From: Nymphaea colorata
Lineage: Eukaryota > Streptophyta > Magnoliopsida > Nymphaeales > Nymphaeaceae
Direction: 5' to 3'
Assembly: GCF_008831285.2 (NCBI RefSeq)
Contig: NC_045140.1
Span: 1,283,528 to 1,343,527, forward strand
DNA: 60,000 nucleotides
In this document: positions 35,010-47,475 of the stretch, piece after piece
Numbering within the stretch: position 1 is the stretch's first letter
Layout: each line of letters opens with the position of its first letter
Position numbers and translations under genes: made by a program
Notes under the pieces: generated by a model
The model's database searches: none
Told to the model about the DNA's origin: nothing
The model's input: the letters and a program-made list of their open reading frames with translations, nothing else

Positions 35010-35860
35010 GAATCGCAGCTGACAGCCATGGAATCCACCATCCTCTGTAACTGGTTATTTCAGATCAATGGCAGCGTGATGGAATAGGACAGATAGGCGT
35101 TGTGGAACAAACTACTTGTTCAACCTTGTCAGTGGAAAAATGAAAAAAAAAAGTGGCGTATTTGATTTTTTTCACACTTTAAAACCTTTGCTTATGTATC
35201 CCAAGTTGTACCGTGGTTCGATACCCCATTTTCATATATTGAATCTCATCTTCTGCTTGCAGTCGCCAAAAGAAAATCACTTCTTTGAATCGCAAAATTG
35301 AGGACCCATTTGAACTCCGATGAACTCGGAAGTTCTACGAAAGCGTGGGTTTGAATTTAGATTGTTCCACTTTGTTGGATCTGACGAAGAAAATAATATT
35401 TAAATAATATTCAAATTACGGTTTTGATCAATCGGAATATGCCTCTTACAAATCCAATTGTGGAAAAACCGATTAAGTCTTCAGCTGCTTAATAAATATC
35501 GAAGTTGTTTCGTTATTGATCAAAACTTTGAATCCATTTAGTTGTATTCGATTTGCGGAGCTGTAGGCCTAACTGGATTTATATATAATTTATTAAAACA
35601 TGTACATGGTCCGTTTGGTTTGTTTGCTTAACCAACAGACAATAAAACAAGAATACAGAACAGATGAACTGATCAGCCTTACAAGTAGTTTTAGATGTTC
35701 TGGCTTTCCTCCTGCCTCTCGTCATAGGGCCAAATGTCCCTGTTAGCACGAGTCACTTTTTTAATAAACCAAAAGTTGCTCAATAATCTTACCTATAACT
35801 TGAAACCGATTCATTAAACAAGAATTGATCCAAAATTGGAGAATCTTTTGAACTAGCTAG
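35010..35860. other. 3' flank of copy 8 and spacer
   Basis: No gene is seen. This is the right border of the cystatin-like array. Confidence 0.45.
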
Positions 35861-35868
35861 ATTGCTAC

Positions 35869-36356
35869 TAGGCTGTACACTAGCCGAGTCGAGCTCGAGT
35901 TGGGCCAGCTCGAGCTTGACTCAACTCAGAACACTAGCGCTCAAACTCGAGTTGAGCTCGATAGAACAAGCTCGAGCTCGACAATACAATGTCAAGCTCG
36001 AACTCGACTCATTTAACTCGTTTACGTTAAGCTGTCTCATTTTTTAACTCATTTAATTGTTATTCCTTTACCTATGTTCTTAGTATAATTCAACATTTGT
36101 TATCTAGTTGAGCAGAGTCTTTTTTAACTCATTTAGTTGTTAGTCCTTTAACTATGTTCTTAGTATAATTCAACATTCATTATCTAGTTGAGCAGAGGCG
36201 AGATTAAATGAGCTGAGTTCTTGCAACTCGAGGTTGACTCGTTTAACATTTTGAGCATACATTTGAACTTGAGCTCGACTCGTTTATAAATAAGTCTAGT
36301 TTTGAGGAGCGAGTTTGAGTGGAGCTCAAGCTGGCTGCACTTGTTGTGCAGCCCTA
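35869..36356. mobile_element. hAT-like MITE, 488 bp
   Basis: Left end TAGGCTGTACACTAGC and, reading inward from the right, TAGGGCTGCACAACAAGTGC are related inverted ends. Flanks are ATTGCTAC (35861-35868) and ATTGCTGC (36357-36364), an 8-bp target-site duplication with one mismatch. The interior is rich in GAGCTCGAG-type words and carries an 80-bp tandem duplication (36041 and 36121). Confidence 0.75.
36041..36200. repeat. 80-bp tandem duplication inside the MITE
   Basis: The unit starting TTTTTAACTCATTTA and containing ATGTTCTTAGTATAATTCAA occurs twice with a few substitutions. Confidence 0.85.
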
Positions 36357-36364
36357 ATTGCTGC

Positions 36365-38504
36365 CACTATGGTCTATCACAGCTTGTGGCCCAGAATTAT
36401 GTCATTTGATACAAATTGGAATATCAAAATCAAAATTACAGTATCCGATTAAAATTTTGGGGATTTTATGTTGTTCAACTTTCCAATTTTCGTCCTTATA
36501 CAGACGCTTTTCTATTTGACAGTAAATATTTATACGTTATGCTTTTGTATTTATATGTTGCTGGTACTTCGAAAGTTGTTACAAAATAGTTGATTCTCAA
36601 GAAACTACATTTGAATGAAAAAAAGAATGGGCCAAGTCATTTAAAGAGGGAACGATTGTGTTGCACTAGCTCTCTTACAAGCCAAAAAAAAAAAAATCTG
36701 AATTAAGCGAGTCAGAAATTTAGACTCCTCTTCAAAAGGTTAGATCATTTGTGAGTACAATTTTTGGGATTAGGCGTTATCATTTTGCGAGCCTCAAACT
36801 ATGCAATGCTAGCTATCCAAGTTATATTTCGAAATTAAAGATGCCATATGATCTAACCATGAAGATGAATAATTTTAGAAGCATAGAACTCAACTTACAG
36901 CAATAGCAAGAGGTTGCTCCAAACAATTTGGGGTGCACTTCAATAAACTCATGCTCTAAGTAAAACACTGAAGACAATTTTACTTGTGCTGCCTATCTTT
37001 GCCAAGTCAGAAAAAATATGTATGCGTATTGGATGGAAGATATTTCTAATTCGTTCCAATCGAAAATCGTTGGGAGGTAGGCTCCCGCCCTCTTTGTTGC
37101 AAAATAATTGAAGTATTTAAAATTAGTTAAGAACCCAGACGAACTCTAAATTTAGCAAACTCTTTCATTTGAGAAAAAGGATCTGAAAAATTAACCTACA
37201 AAGTCAAAAAGGGCCTTACGTGGTCTAGAACAAACATTAATTTAAAGCTTGAAATATGAATATAAAGTAATATTATTTTCGAGGAATGGATTTTAAAGCC
37301 TGATTGAAACATTTATATACGTAAAGAGTGATGGAGAATATTCGGTAAGTAACAACTTATACCTGAATGGTCTAATGTTGAAGGAGCTTCACATGACATA
37401 TTTGAAAACTTTGAAATAACTTCTTGATCAATCAAAGCTCGAATAGTAGGAAGGAGAGGTTTTCATTTCTCAAGAAAAATATAACGAAACGTTTGGAAAA
37501 AAACCACCAATTGAAACCTGAAACACATATAATGCTATTCTTTAGTTCTGAAACACACAAAGTTCACCAAAATACCGATCATCTGTAAGTTTGAAATGAT
37601 CAGATTCCATAATATACATATATAAACACACACTTAATTTCAAAGGATAGGGACCTGAATAGAGACTTCTAAGAGGATTATGTTTGAGGCAGGATATTCA
37701 TTTTTGGATATATGCTCAATTCCAAGGACCCTGGCTGTCATACTTTGAGAAAGTTTCATGAGTGGATGCTACACTTTTAACCTGTAAAATAAAGTTAGAT
37801 GTGTGATACTGATGGGTATTTTGCTCTCCCCTCAGGTCTCAAAGCAATCATGGACCTGAAAAGTAGGGGAAAAGAAGAAGAGAATTGATCTTCAGGGCAT
37901 CTCCCTCATCTCTGAGTTTATATGAAGTTAACTGTACGCAATTTTCCTTTTTTTTTTCATTAACTTTGGAAAGCCGGCAGTGGGGATTCTCACACTTGGC
38001 CGCACGTGATAGAGCAACAGTAAGTCCCCAGCAGAATAAATCTACATCTTGTCCACGAAGGAAAGCTAACACTACTTTTGCCATTTTCTTTTCTTTTCAG
38101 GCCAATCGGAACAGAAAAAGGCACGAATGAAGTCTCTTACAAGCTGCGAACAGAACTCTCAACGGTCACAAGAAATTTAAACAAATCTACCTTATCAAAT
38201 GAGCAATTGAGTTTCTAGTTGTTCACGAAAGCACATTCGTTAAGTAAGTAAGTGCATATATACAGACTATTAGTTGAGAACAATAACCAGAATATCTAAA
38301 TTTTTGGTAAAAAAAAAACATTTTACACAAATGTAAACGTCTTAATATAGTTGTAAAAATTATTTCAATGTAAAATATGCTTTGATTCAAGTTACTTTTA
38401 TGAAGATGTCAATCTTCTACCATCAAATGTTGATGTTAACAAAAACCCTATTAAAATCCCGAAAGTGTTAAACTTAACGTATATTTCCCTCAACTTACTT
38501 TAAA

Positions 38505-38565
<61 letters not shown>

Positions 38566-40228
38566 CGAGAGAGAGAGAGAGTCTAAGCTCTTTGCACAAA
38601 AGCCTAAAAAGTTAAAAAAAGAGTGATGCATTAATGTTGACGCATCAAGAGGATGTTAAATGCCCGCAAACAAGTTCATAGTGTAGGTTTTAAGTTACTT
38701 ATAAAAATCAGATCTATGCTTTGGAGAACCCACGCATATTCATTCCAAAGATTTCATATGTGCAGATGGCATCACAGGAAAAGCCGCAGTCAAGAGTACA
38801 GACAATGAGCCAAATTAAATGCATGCATTGGCCGCAAATGTGTTTGTGTGTGCGACTTGCCCGTTTCCCTTCCTGGTAGAGTAGCTTTGGCTGTTGCTTT
38901 TAGGGACAATGTAACTTCGGGCACAGAAACAAGGTGGAGGCCCTAACATCTAACCAGCAGCCAATGGCCAATGCGTTCAAGTTTCAGTCCTTCTCATCGG
39001 ACCAATGCTTGTGAGCTTGTATAGGCAATTGCCCACATGGCCCCATATCAATTATTTTATTTATTTTTTTTGTTTAACCATGTACTTATTCACATATTGG
39101 TGCCCGAAATGCCTACCCCTCGACCAGAAATAATTCCATGATTTCCATCCCTGCACCTGACTTTCTTTCGAAAAAGTCTGCCAAAGTCCATCTTTCTGTG
39201 TCTCCAAAGCCATTCTCACTGCCATTTCTTTCCTACCCATCATTCTTTCCTGTTTTCACATTTTTAGTCAAGATTTCCAGATCGAAATTGCTGTAAATAG
39301 GCGCCCATCCTTGATTGCCAAAGGGATCATATTTCACCAGTATTAGATTTTTCATTTTTCAATCAAGGAAAAGAGTACTTTGAGGCATATTACATGATTC
39401 TAGTCAAAGCAAATCACCACTACATTAACCTTATACCTTATGTCTGACAATCATAGGGTTGGATTTGGCACATTTTTAACTGCATGCCTAGTTATTTTGC
39501 TTTCTTAATATTGTTATATGTTCAGATGGATTCACTTCACACTGGCAAACGGTCTATCATACCGATTTGCCTCCTCAATTGCATGCATGCTTTCAGACGT
39601 TCGAGTTCCAAGGAAGAATTGTGATTCTAATTTGATTTCTTACTCCTCATAGTTGGCTAATTTGAGTACATGACCCAGTCTAAGTGTACTCTAACTGGAT
39701 TGGTCAATAGAAAGACTAAGCCCACCCAACTTACATAGTTGGCTAATTTATAAAAAAATTACAAATTAATAACAGCTTATACTCATAAAAGTAATTTGCA
39801 GATTCTCCAAAATGACCTTATAATCCCCTAATGAAAAAGAAAATACCATTAAGTAAAAGAGCTTTCTGCAAATCCACGCCATATTTTTTCTGCAGGTCTC
39901 TCCTTCATTTGGCTTTTCTCGTAGATGTGATTAGTCTACCTATTTAAAGGGAAAATAGATCTTCAAAGTAAGAATGGCTGTTGTTTAAGGTGCCTTCGAA
40001 AGGCGACTACCAATCCCCGTGACCCACATGTTATATAAAGTGTAAAGGTTATTCAAATTACAATGAAAGCAATCATATGCATGTATCATCTTCCGATATA
40101 TACGAAACAAGTAGGTCTGACTCAAGACCCACTGATTCCGGATGCTCTCCTACGCGATGCCTTTGCTTTTCTTTCCACGTTGGCGCCATGAACCACATGA
40201 GCAGGCAAGGGAGAGGCCCGAATAAACC
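36365..40228. other. Long spacer, no gene recognised
   Basis: AT-rich sequence with a (TA)n(GA)n microsatellite at 38510-38580. The minus frame at 37848-38084 has no motif I recognise and its composition resembles spacer. Nothing else is supported. Confidence 0.45.
38510..38580. repeat. Compound microsatellite (TA)n(GA)n
   Basis: About 27 TA units followed by GA units. Confidence 0.95.
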
Positions 40229-40236
40229 ACTATAAA
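40228..40236 (+). promoter_or_regulatory. Probable TATA box of the GASA gene
   Basis: ACTATAAAT about 120 bp upstream of the start codon. Confidence 0.5.
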
Positions 40237-40354
40237 TGATCAACATTCATCTCTCAAATCTGCCCAGCAGTTCTTCCTGGCTAATCTTAATCAGAAAATT
40301 AAGTCTAGCTACACCCTGCTGCCTGGCTATACAGATTACAGCTGTTGAGCTCCA

Positions 40355-42235
40355 ATGGCGCTTTCACCCCTCACATTCGTATATCTGCTTCTGTTGTTTG
40401 CACCATTGGTACTCTCTCTCTCTCTCTCACTTCCTCGCTCTTCTTCTTTTTTTTCTCGAATGGGCATAGCATAGTTGATTGAGCAGAAGGTGCATATTGG
40501 GCACATCTCTTGTTTGATTCCCATGGACGTTGCTTCCAGAGTTGCGCTGATCAATGTTATTGTGTGACATGCAGCTATAGTTGTTCAAATTATGATCTTC
40601 ATTCAGACAGCCAGTTAATACTTATACAACATGTAAACTAAGAAGGAGTAGTTGTTGGTAACTTATATATATGAGGTTTATGTTGATATGGCAGGGACAC
40701 TGTGAAGACGTAGAATGGAATATCGGTGAACCAGCATGTTCGCCAACTCCAAGCGGCGGATCATTTGAAAGGCCTTCACCTCCACCGCCGCCCCCGGTTG
40801 ACGTTCCTCCCTCAAGTTTTTATCCACCCGACCGCCCACCACATCCACCACCAGATCATGGATTCGAACCTCCACGTAGATTCTTCCCGTGGCCACCAAT
40901 CATTTCCTTTCCTCCATCTCCCGAGCCAGTTGTTCAACCTCCGGCAGTAGCGGTACATATATATATGCCACCATACTGGTCCCTTACTTCCTTGTTCCCT
41001 TTTGTTTCTTCTTCCTAATTTTGCTTTCTCTTATATTTGTTTTCTTATGATTTTTAATTTTTATTTGTTTTTTTCTATACTGTTTTAGTTAGTTTTCTTG
41101 TTGACGGTTTGGGAAAAAAGTCTACCTTTGAATAGTTTCTGCAACTCTGCGGGGAGAGCCCCCCAAGTCAGAGTGGTACATGGGGAGGCCCATGTATTTG
41201 TTTCGGCGTACCAGTGTACCGGTACGGCAAAGGGGTACCATTGAGTATGTTTGGATTGGTTCTAGGTCGGAATTGATCCAAATTACAAAAAAAACGTTGT
41301 CTTAGTCTATTAATGTCTTTTTTATGAGATTATATATAGGAACATGAAAAAAACATTACCTTAATGATGTGATGATATCAATTTTATATAATTATTACCA
41401 TACTACCGTATCAAAATTGTTGCAAACATTGTACCCATACCTACATCCTCATACTCATACCGGTAGTTATGTGACATAGTTGACAACATATCCACATATA
41501 GCTGCATGTTAGAACTGATTTATTTCTAATCCTATGGTTGTTTGGTAGGAGAGATACTATGTGAGTATCCTGGGGTTGTTTGACATCATAAACACTACGT
41601 GAGTATCTTTTGAAGTTGCTCCAAAAATTAGTTCTGATGTTCCAAGAATATGCCTAGTCTTTAGAGTAGATTCATTTGATTTGATATGACACTCACATAA
41701 TGTCTCTGTACCAAACAAAAAATTGTTTCATACTTTTTCCTCAAACTTCACCAGTTTGTACTTTAAATAAACTGAGTGGGTTTTTAATAACTGCTCATTA
41801 TCATATAAATGCTGTATGTATTGACCATAAAATTTTTGAAAAAAAAAATATCTGCCCTTGCTTTTATGATCAGACTGAAAAGTTGCCTAGCTATATTTTT
41901 TTACCAGGTTCATGCCATTAATATCTTGCTTTTGATGCGGTCTCCTAATTTGCTGACTCATAAGTTGCTTAGCACCTCCTTTTCTAAGTTCATGTCACTA
42001 ATACATATGTTGCTTTTGATGCAGCCTCCTTCATTTGAAGGACCTCCTTTTATAATTCCAAGGCACCCTAGAGGTACTGCTCATCTCTCATATATAATTT
42101 ATATATAGCCAAATGAATCAAAAGATTCATGTTCAGGAAGAGATCATGAAAGTTGTGAAATTGATGGGAAGATAATCTAAGTGATTTGTTAGATGATCCA
42201 AAACAGAGGATATATATATATATATATATATATAT

Positions 42236-42299
<64 letters not shown>

Positions 42300-42498
42300 A
42301 TAGCTTCTTCTTGTCTATGCAGAATGCATTATGCTGTGCGTTCCAAGATGTGAGGAAGTGCAAAGAGGTGAGGATCCGCAATGCATGAGGACATGCATCA
42401 TGTGTTGCAAGTTCTGCAAGTGTGTGCCCTTTGGTAGCAGGGAAAATTGTGGCAATTGCTACTCCAAATCAATGCGCAACGGTCAGCAGTGTCCTTAA
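40355..42498 (+). CDS. Proline-rich GASA/snakin-type secreted peptide, 4 exons (178 aa)
   Basis: Exons at 40355-40408, 40695-40952, 42025-42073 and 42323-42498, all with GT..AG borders and consistent phase. Exon 1 is the hydrophobic signal peptide (MALSPLTFVYLLLLLFAP-type). Exon 2 codes for a long Pro-rich spacer with runs such as SPPPPPPVDVPP and YPPDRPPHPPPD. Exon 4 codes for the GASA domain with all 12 Cys: ECIMLCVPRCEEV, then QCMRTCIMCCKFCKCVPFGS, then NCGNCYSKSMRNGQQCP and stop. GASA proteins are gibberellin-regulated cell-wall peptides with roles in growth and defence. The domain is divergent: the usual GT.GN after CVP is GSREN and the end is QQCP, not KCP. The long Pro-rich spacer places it near the Arabidopsis GASA14-like subgroup. 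Introns hold TE-like sequence and microsatellites. Exon borders are my reading. Confidence 0.85.
40953..42024 (+). other. Intron 2 of the GASA gene, with a repeat block
   Basis: About 1.07 kb. The middle (41190-41480) contains words such as GTACCGGTACGGCAAAGGGG and ATACCGGTAG in opposite orientation, typical of a degenerate transposon copy that I cannot classify. Confidence 0.45.
42210..42296. repeat. Compound microsatellite (TA)n(GA)n in GASA intron 3
   Basis: Two TA tracts separated by GA, followed by about 13 GA units, 26 bp upstream of the exon 4 acceptor. Confidence 0.95.
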
Positions 42499-42679
42499 AA
42501 ACCAGAGAATCATATATATAATCTCTGTGGATTTTGGACTTCCCTTATGCTTATCGACTTATATCGTTCTTGCTCCGTATTCGTGTTGTTTTCTGCGAGA
42601 AGCATAAAATGGAACACTGTAGACGATGGCTTGTCCATCTGCGGGTCCAGTCTTTGTATTATTCCTGTCGGAACGAACG

Positions 42680-42680
<1 letters not shown>

Positions 42681-42747
<67 letters not shown>
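42681..42747. repeat. Microsatellite (TA)n
   Basis: About 33 TA units downstream of the GASA gene. The open frames around it arise from the repeat. Confidence 0.95.
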
Positions 42748-42749
<2 letters not shown>

Positions 42750-42750
<1 letters not shown>

Positions 42751-43700
42751 CATGCACCTGTTGCTCTATAGCTAATCATCCCTGTGTTGTTGGATCTTAA
42801 TATGGTATGTGATTATAAATAAAGAGAGCTTGGTTTTTTGTAGTAATTTGGCTTCTTGATCTTGATATAGTCTACAGACAGACACGAAGAGAGCAGCCCT
42901 TTATAGTGGTTAAACAATTGTTTTTCCTGATTGACTTGTTTTTGTCGAGTTCGCACTCTTCATTTCTGACCAGTTGTTAATGAACACTAATGCAATTTTC
43001 AGTTACAGCACTAATGTTAATCGAAATATTTCACAGAATTCAACTTTTGACATTAACAAATATTCAATACATATTACATACATATAAATATTGGTCTAAC
43101 TCGCTCACTTAATTTACTTAATTTTAAAATTTTGACTTATAACAAGTCTGGTTCCTCTTTAGCCTCATCAAATTACTTTTTCAACTCCACTGCATTCATA
43201 TTTACTGCTACACTACTTAAGTTTAATTGAAACTGTCAGTGGATCAAAAATTAATTTACTCTACAAGCATATATATATATATATATACAAATTGTAAAAG
43301 AAAGAAAAAAATAGTACTCCTGTTGCAAACATGAAATCATTTTTTTCTTTTATTTTTAATTAAATGAAATAGATGATTCACCGCTTCCAATCACGAGCGC
43401 CAATTCTGTGCAACAAAATCTGAAGTGGAAATCACAAGGTTTGATATTTTTTTATAGAAAAACCAATGCAAATGTTTCGCTCTTGAATCAAATAGCCCGT
43501 CTACATTTTCATTTTTACGCAAAATGCGAATCTATTCAAAATAAAAGGGGAGGCAAAAACTCCAGCAAATGGAAATATATGTAAACTTCAAAACTTGATT
43601 GTCATAGTATATTCCAATATTGGTGATTAAAAAAAGAAAAATTCAACGGTTAAACATGCTGATGGCGTGCGTGGAGGCATTTGACTTGGAAATCATCTAA
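42750..43700. other. Spacer, no gene seen
   Basis: AT-rich; short TA run at 43269-43288. Confidence 0.45.
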
Positions 43701-43710
43701 CTCGGTGTTC

Positions 43711-43783
43711 CTCCATTTAGCTCAAACAGTAGACCGTTCCCTTTGCATGCGAGAGGCACGGGGTTCGATACCCCTCGTCTCCA
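43711..43783 (+). tRNA. Degraded tRNA-Ala(UGC)-like gene
   Basis: The 73-nt span has tRNA geometry: TAGCTCAAACAGTAGA as D arm and A box, the anticodon loop TTTGCAT with anticodon TGC (Ala), and a perfect T arm GGGGTTCGATACCCC with a B box, ending in CGTCTCCA. The 5' acceptor strand, however, reads CTCCATT and cannot pair with CGTCTCC, and the 5' side of the anticodon stem has at least one mismatch. It is therefore probably a pseudogene, although the promoter boxes remain. Confidence 0.75.
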
Positions 43784-44392
43784 CTATCTGCTTTTCCTTT
43801 TTGATTCGAGAGCTTTATGGCAGTTTATCGCATCATTCCATCTTAAAGGGCAAGCAGGTTCTTTATATAACAAAAGGAAACCATTTTAGATGCATGACCT
43901 TGTTTCACTTTTATGCGTCGGAAATGGTAAATGAGTAGACAAACAGATGCTCATTCTTCGAATGTTATATGAACTAGTTAGTAATATGAACGATTGGGAT
44001 ATGGTTTTGGTGCTTACATCATTCAGATCCGACGCTTTTAAGCCCTTACTAACAAAAAAATAGCTACGCATTGTTACTGCTGTAGAAACCATTCGAAGAA
44101 GTGAAATTCATCAGAAAATGATCGCTTGTGCAAGTAAACCGGTGAATTGTAAAAGAAAATTGAAAATTCTGAGCTCCCAAACAAGCTCAACTTCACCACA
44201 AGTAAACTCGATGAACAAAAAACAAAAAGGTACAGTATAAAGAGTTTATACCGTTTTATGTATGGTGGATATGCAGATACGTTATTGAAAAATCAAATGC
44301 AGAGATAGCAGTAACTGCAGCCATGGACATGTGAGCATCGAGAGGAAGTCTGCTTTTAATGCTCCTGCACATTCACCACTCCATTTCAAAGA
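43784..44392. other. Spacer / 3' flank of AG-peptide gene 1
   Basis: No gene is seen. Confidence 0.45.
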
Positions 44393-44587
44393 TCAAGGGA
44401 AGAGGATGGAGCCAATGAGAGCAACAACTGCAGCCATGACAGGGTGAGGAGCAAAGGGTGCATGCGCAGAGGTGCCGGAAGCCGGACCTGGGCTCGGAGC
44501 ATGGGCATCGGCTGCCGCCGTCGACGCAACCATTACGGCGATCGCCATGATTAGCAGCGAAATTCTGGTGATGGTTACCTGAGCCAT
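44393..44587 (-). CDS. Arabinogalactan peptide, GPI-anchored type (64 aa)
   Basis: AG peptides are very short proteoglycan backbones at the plasma membrane and wall. The 64-residue product has the three-part layout: signal peptide (MAQVTITRISLLIMAIAVMV, cleaved near ASTAAA), a short mature part with Ala-Pro and Ser-Pro pairs (HAPSPGPASGTSAHAPFAPH) where Pro can be hydroxylated and glycosylated, and a hydrophobic C-terminus (VMAAVVALIGSILF) that fits a GPI-anchor signal. It is intronless, as is usual. A TATA box (CTATATATG on the minus strand, near 44670) lies about 80 bp upstream. The His residues in the mature part are unusual for an AG peptide. Confidence 0.82.
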   Translation of the reverse strand: MAQVTITRISLLIMAIAVMVASTAAADAHAPSPGPASGTSAHAPFAPHPVMAAVVALIGSILFP

Positions 44588-47100
44588 GTGTTGCGATTAA
44601 TGAAGCTAACCCAAATTAAGGAGCCCAGATGGCCAAGAAGAGGATACAGATGAAATCCTGTGTTGCCTTCATATATAGAGAGGCGGTTAATTAAAGGAAA
44701 TTTCTCGTTGATGTTGGAGAAATAAGATGAAGGATCATTTGCAGTAGACTAGTGTAAGTCAAGTTGTGGATTAGTGAAGCATTCATCTATTAAAATATGA
44801 GGAAGAACAAAGGATAAAATGCGCCATCCAACTTCTTGAATGTGGGCACATCTACTTTGATGTACCACGTATCGTATGCTAGACCTTAGATATTAATTAT
44901 CAGAGGAGACTTTTCTGGGTTTCCATTCTGTCAAGCTTTGATTTAATGTTCGATGACGTAAAGCTTGACACTCATCGCTCACCTTCCACTAAGAAAAAAA
45001 GAAAAGATAATACCAATTAACCACATATCCTACCAAGATATGAATAATTAGGCTTTTAATAAAATAAAGATTGGAACGCGAAGTAAGTAGTATTCAATTA
45101 ATAAAATAAATATTGGAATGCGAAGTAAGTACTATTCAATACATCACCGTAAGCCCAAAAGTTGTAAATATGTCAAGAAAAGTAAATGTTGTAACAGACC
45201 CGGTACTTATGTCATTAGTAAGAGCGCATATTGACCCGTATGTAAAGGGAGCGATTTAGGATCCTAATTCTGAATACGGCTCGCTGTATAGCGTCTACTA
45301 GCCAGATCAGTTAATGAGGTCCTGCTCTGTATCGAGGAATAATGTGTTAGTAGGAATAGATCGGATTCAAATTGGATATGGTACTCTTAACCATATCTCT
45401 TTTTTCATATAATCACATGTTTGGATTCAATTATATTCATGCCTAAATATGTAGAATATACGTTTAAAACTAAATCCAGTCTGAATCTAAATCTGATTGG
45501 ATATTTATATATATCCAAATTCAATCCGATCAAATGTCATTTTTTAACTCCGAATGTGATCTGATTTATAATCGGATACTAATGTTTTTTTTTCATATCT
45601 GATGTTTTTGGAACGATTCAGTAAGAAAACTGACCCGAATTGAATATATTGTCATCCCTATATGTTACTAAATCAATAAGAAATACATTTCTTTTTTTTT
45701 TTTTTGCAGTGACTGACTGTTCATCGTTTAACTTTTCAAGATGGAAAGTTGAGAGAAAATCAACGTGACTAGTAGACTCGCGTGTCATGAACTTCTCCTT
45801 GCGACCGCAGGTACACAAAAGTTGCATCAGATTAGAGGCAGAACACAATTGAGGTGATAATTCAACGTAGTCCTCCATGCTGCGATCCATCTGAAGGAAG
45901 ACTTTTAACCTTTTATATTAGGCGCGTGGGAGAAGGTGTAAGGCAATACTTCTGCAAACTTAATGAGATATTAACTGTAGGTCCAATTGGAAAGCATGTC
46001 ATGCGTAGAACGAAGAATTGTCTGCGGACTTTAGAATGGTGAAATATGATCACATGGATGATAGCAGTTGGAACTTGGGAAATATGTGTGAACAAAAGCC
46101 ACCCAATAAAAATTTAAAATTTGTCACTCATTTATAAATCATAATTGAAAACTTTATCAACTATTGTTGCATTATAAACTATTGTTAATGCACCTATGGC
46201 AATTCATTTTTAGCAACAGAATTTTAACATTTAACCATTTGTCGATATCCAACATATATATATATATAGTGATTCGTAGAAACCTGACCAATAGATCTGG
46301 GACAAAAACCAAACCCTTTAAGTTTGATATTTGAAGTATTTTTTTTTTAATCTACCATTACCAATATTATCTTAAGGATAGGCTAATGCAAAATATATAT
46401 TAAATTAATCATTTTTTGGCTTTAATAGTGTTTTCATAATAAGCAAAAATGAATGACTCTCATAGCATGAACATTTTGATAATATAAAAATCAACGTTTC
46501 TCATAAAAACAACTTGATTCAAAGCATGTTTTATATCAAAATAATTTTTAAAAATCTATTTGGATGTTTATATTTTATTTAAAATAATTATTTGGCAAAA
46601 AAATAAAGGGTCTGGTTTTTATCCCTGACCTAAGAGTTTGGTTTTTACCAATTTCTCTCTCTCTCTCTCTCTCCATGCTAACGCCTTACAAGATAGCTCT
46701 CTACTATCAATAAATCATATGCATAAACCGACATATATTCTTTTGGGTCTTTTGGTAACCACAGGCATTTTACAAACGTATTTTTCAATTTCTGGGTCTG
46801 GAATTGTACATGCATGTACTATAAATTTCCACCTTTTGTGATAGCATAGGTCTGATCTTCCCACTCATCTATTACGAGATTATGAGTCTGGCTCATGGCT
46901 ACAACCCAATAAAGAAGTTTCATGTTGACTTATTAAAACTAACTTCTTGATTTGAATGGCCCTTTGCGTTCCCATCATATGATTGCTTGCTCTGGATATG
47001 GCATCCTAATACTCAAAATCTGCATTTCTAAGCTACACCTTTTACTCGGCGCGGCTAGCACCCTCTGATTTTAAGCCTATTTCTATCAATCAAACCACGG
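44588..47100. other. Spacer with a dispersed repeat at 45.36-45.66 kb
   Basis: No supported gene. Minus and plus frames around 45618-46095 have no motif I recognise. See the separate repeat entry. Confidence 0.4.
45355..45662. repeat. Dispersed AT-rich repeat ending TTGTCATCCCTA
   Basis: The block is full of ATCTGATTGGAT and AATCCGATC-type words and ends GAATTGAATATATTGTCATC then CCTA. A related block lies at 51870-52082, ending AATTGAATTTATTGACATCC, and a partial one at 10610-10850. This is the form of a plant MITE whose ends read TAGGGATGTCAATA. Left ends were not fixed. Confidence 0.5.
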
Positions 47101-47104
47101 TCAT

Positions 47105-47475
47105 CTCGTACTGGTGTGATGCTATGGAAAAGAAAACGATTGCCTTCTTGTTAACCACACTTGGATTGTTGAATCCCTATCATTTCACCGGCAGGTCAGT
47201 GGGTGTAAGTGGATCTTTAAGCTTAAGAGCAACGTTGATGGTTCAGAAGGTTTAAAACTCTTGTTACTAAAGGCCACGACCAAACTAAATGCATTCACTA
47301 CTTTGATACCTTCAACTTTATTATCAAGTTAAATCTTTTTCTATTAGACTGACTGTAGCTATTTCTCCATGAACCAGTGGCCAACTTACTTGCTGGCCTG
47401 AACATTGTCTTCGTACATGGAGATCCACATAAAGTGGTTTAATATTACAACCTCATCCATCAAAGACCCCTCCCA
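47105..47475 (+). pseudogene. Copia-type reverse transcriptase remnant
   Basis: Readable blocks across frameshifts: YWCDAMEKKTIAFLL, then NHTWIVESLSFHRQVSGCKW and IFKLKSNVDGS, then TKGHDQTKCIHYFDTF, then MNQWPTYLLA and TLSSYMEIHI. These correspond to the Copia RT start (W..AM..E...L..N.TW.lv.lP....vgcKWvfk.K...DGs, KARLVakG..Q..GiDy..TF, and ..lDV.nAFLhG.L). Stops and frameshifts make it inactive. LTRs were not identified. Confidence 0.75.

Noticed and set aside
37848-38084. 78-codon minus-strand frame
   Set aside because: No motif or homologue recognised; likely chance.
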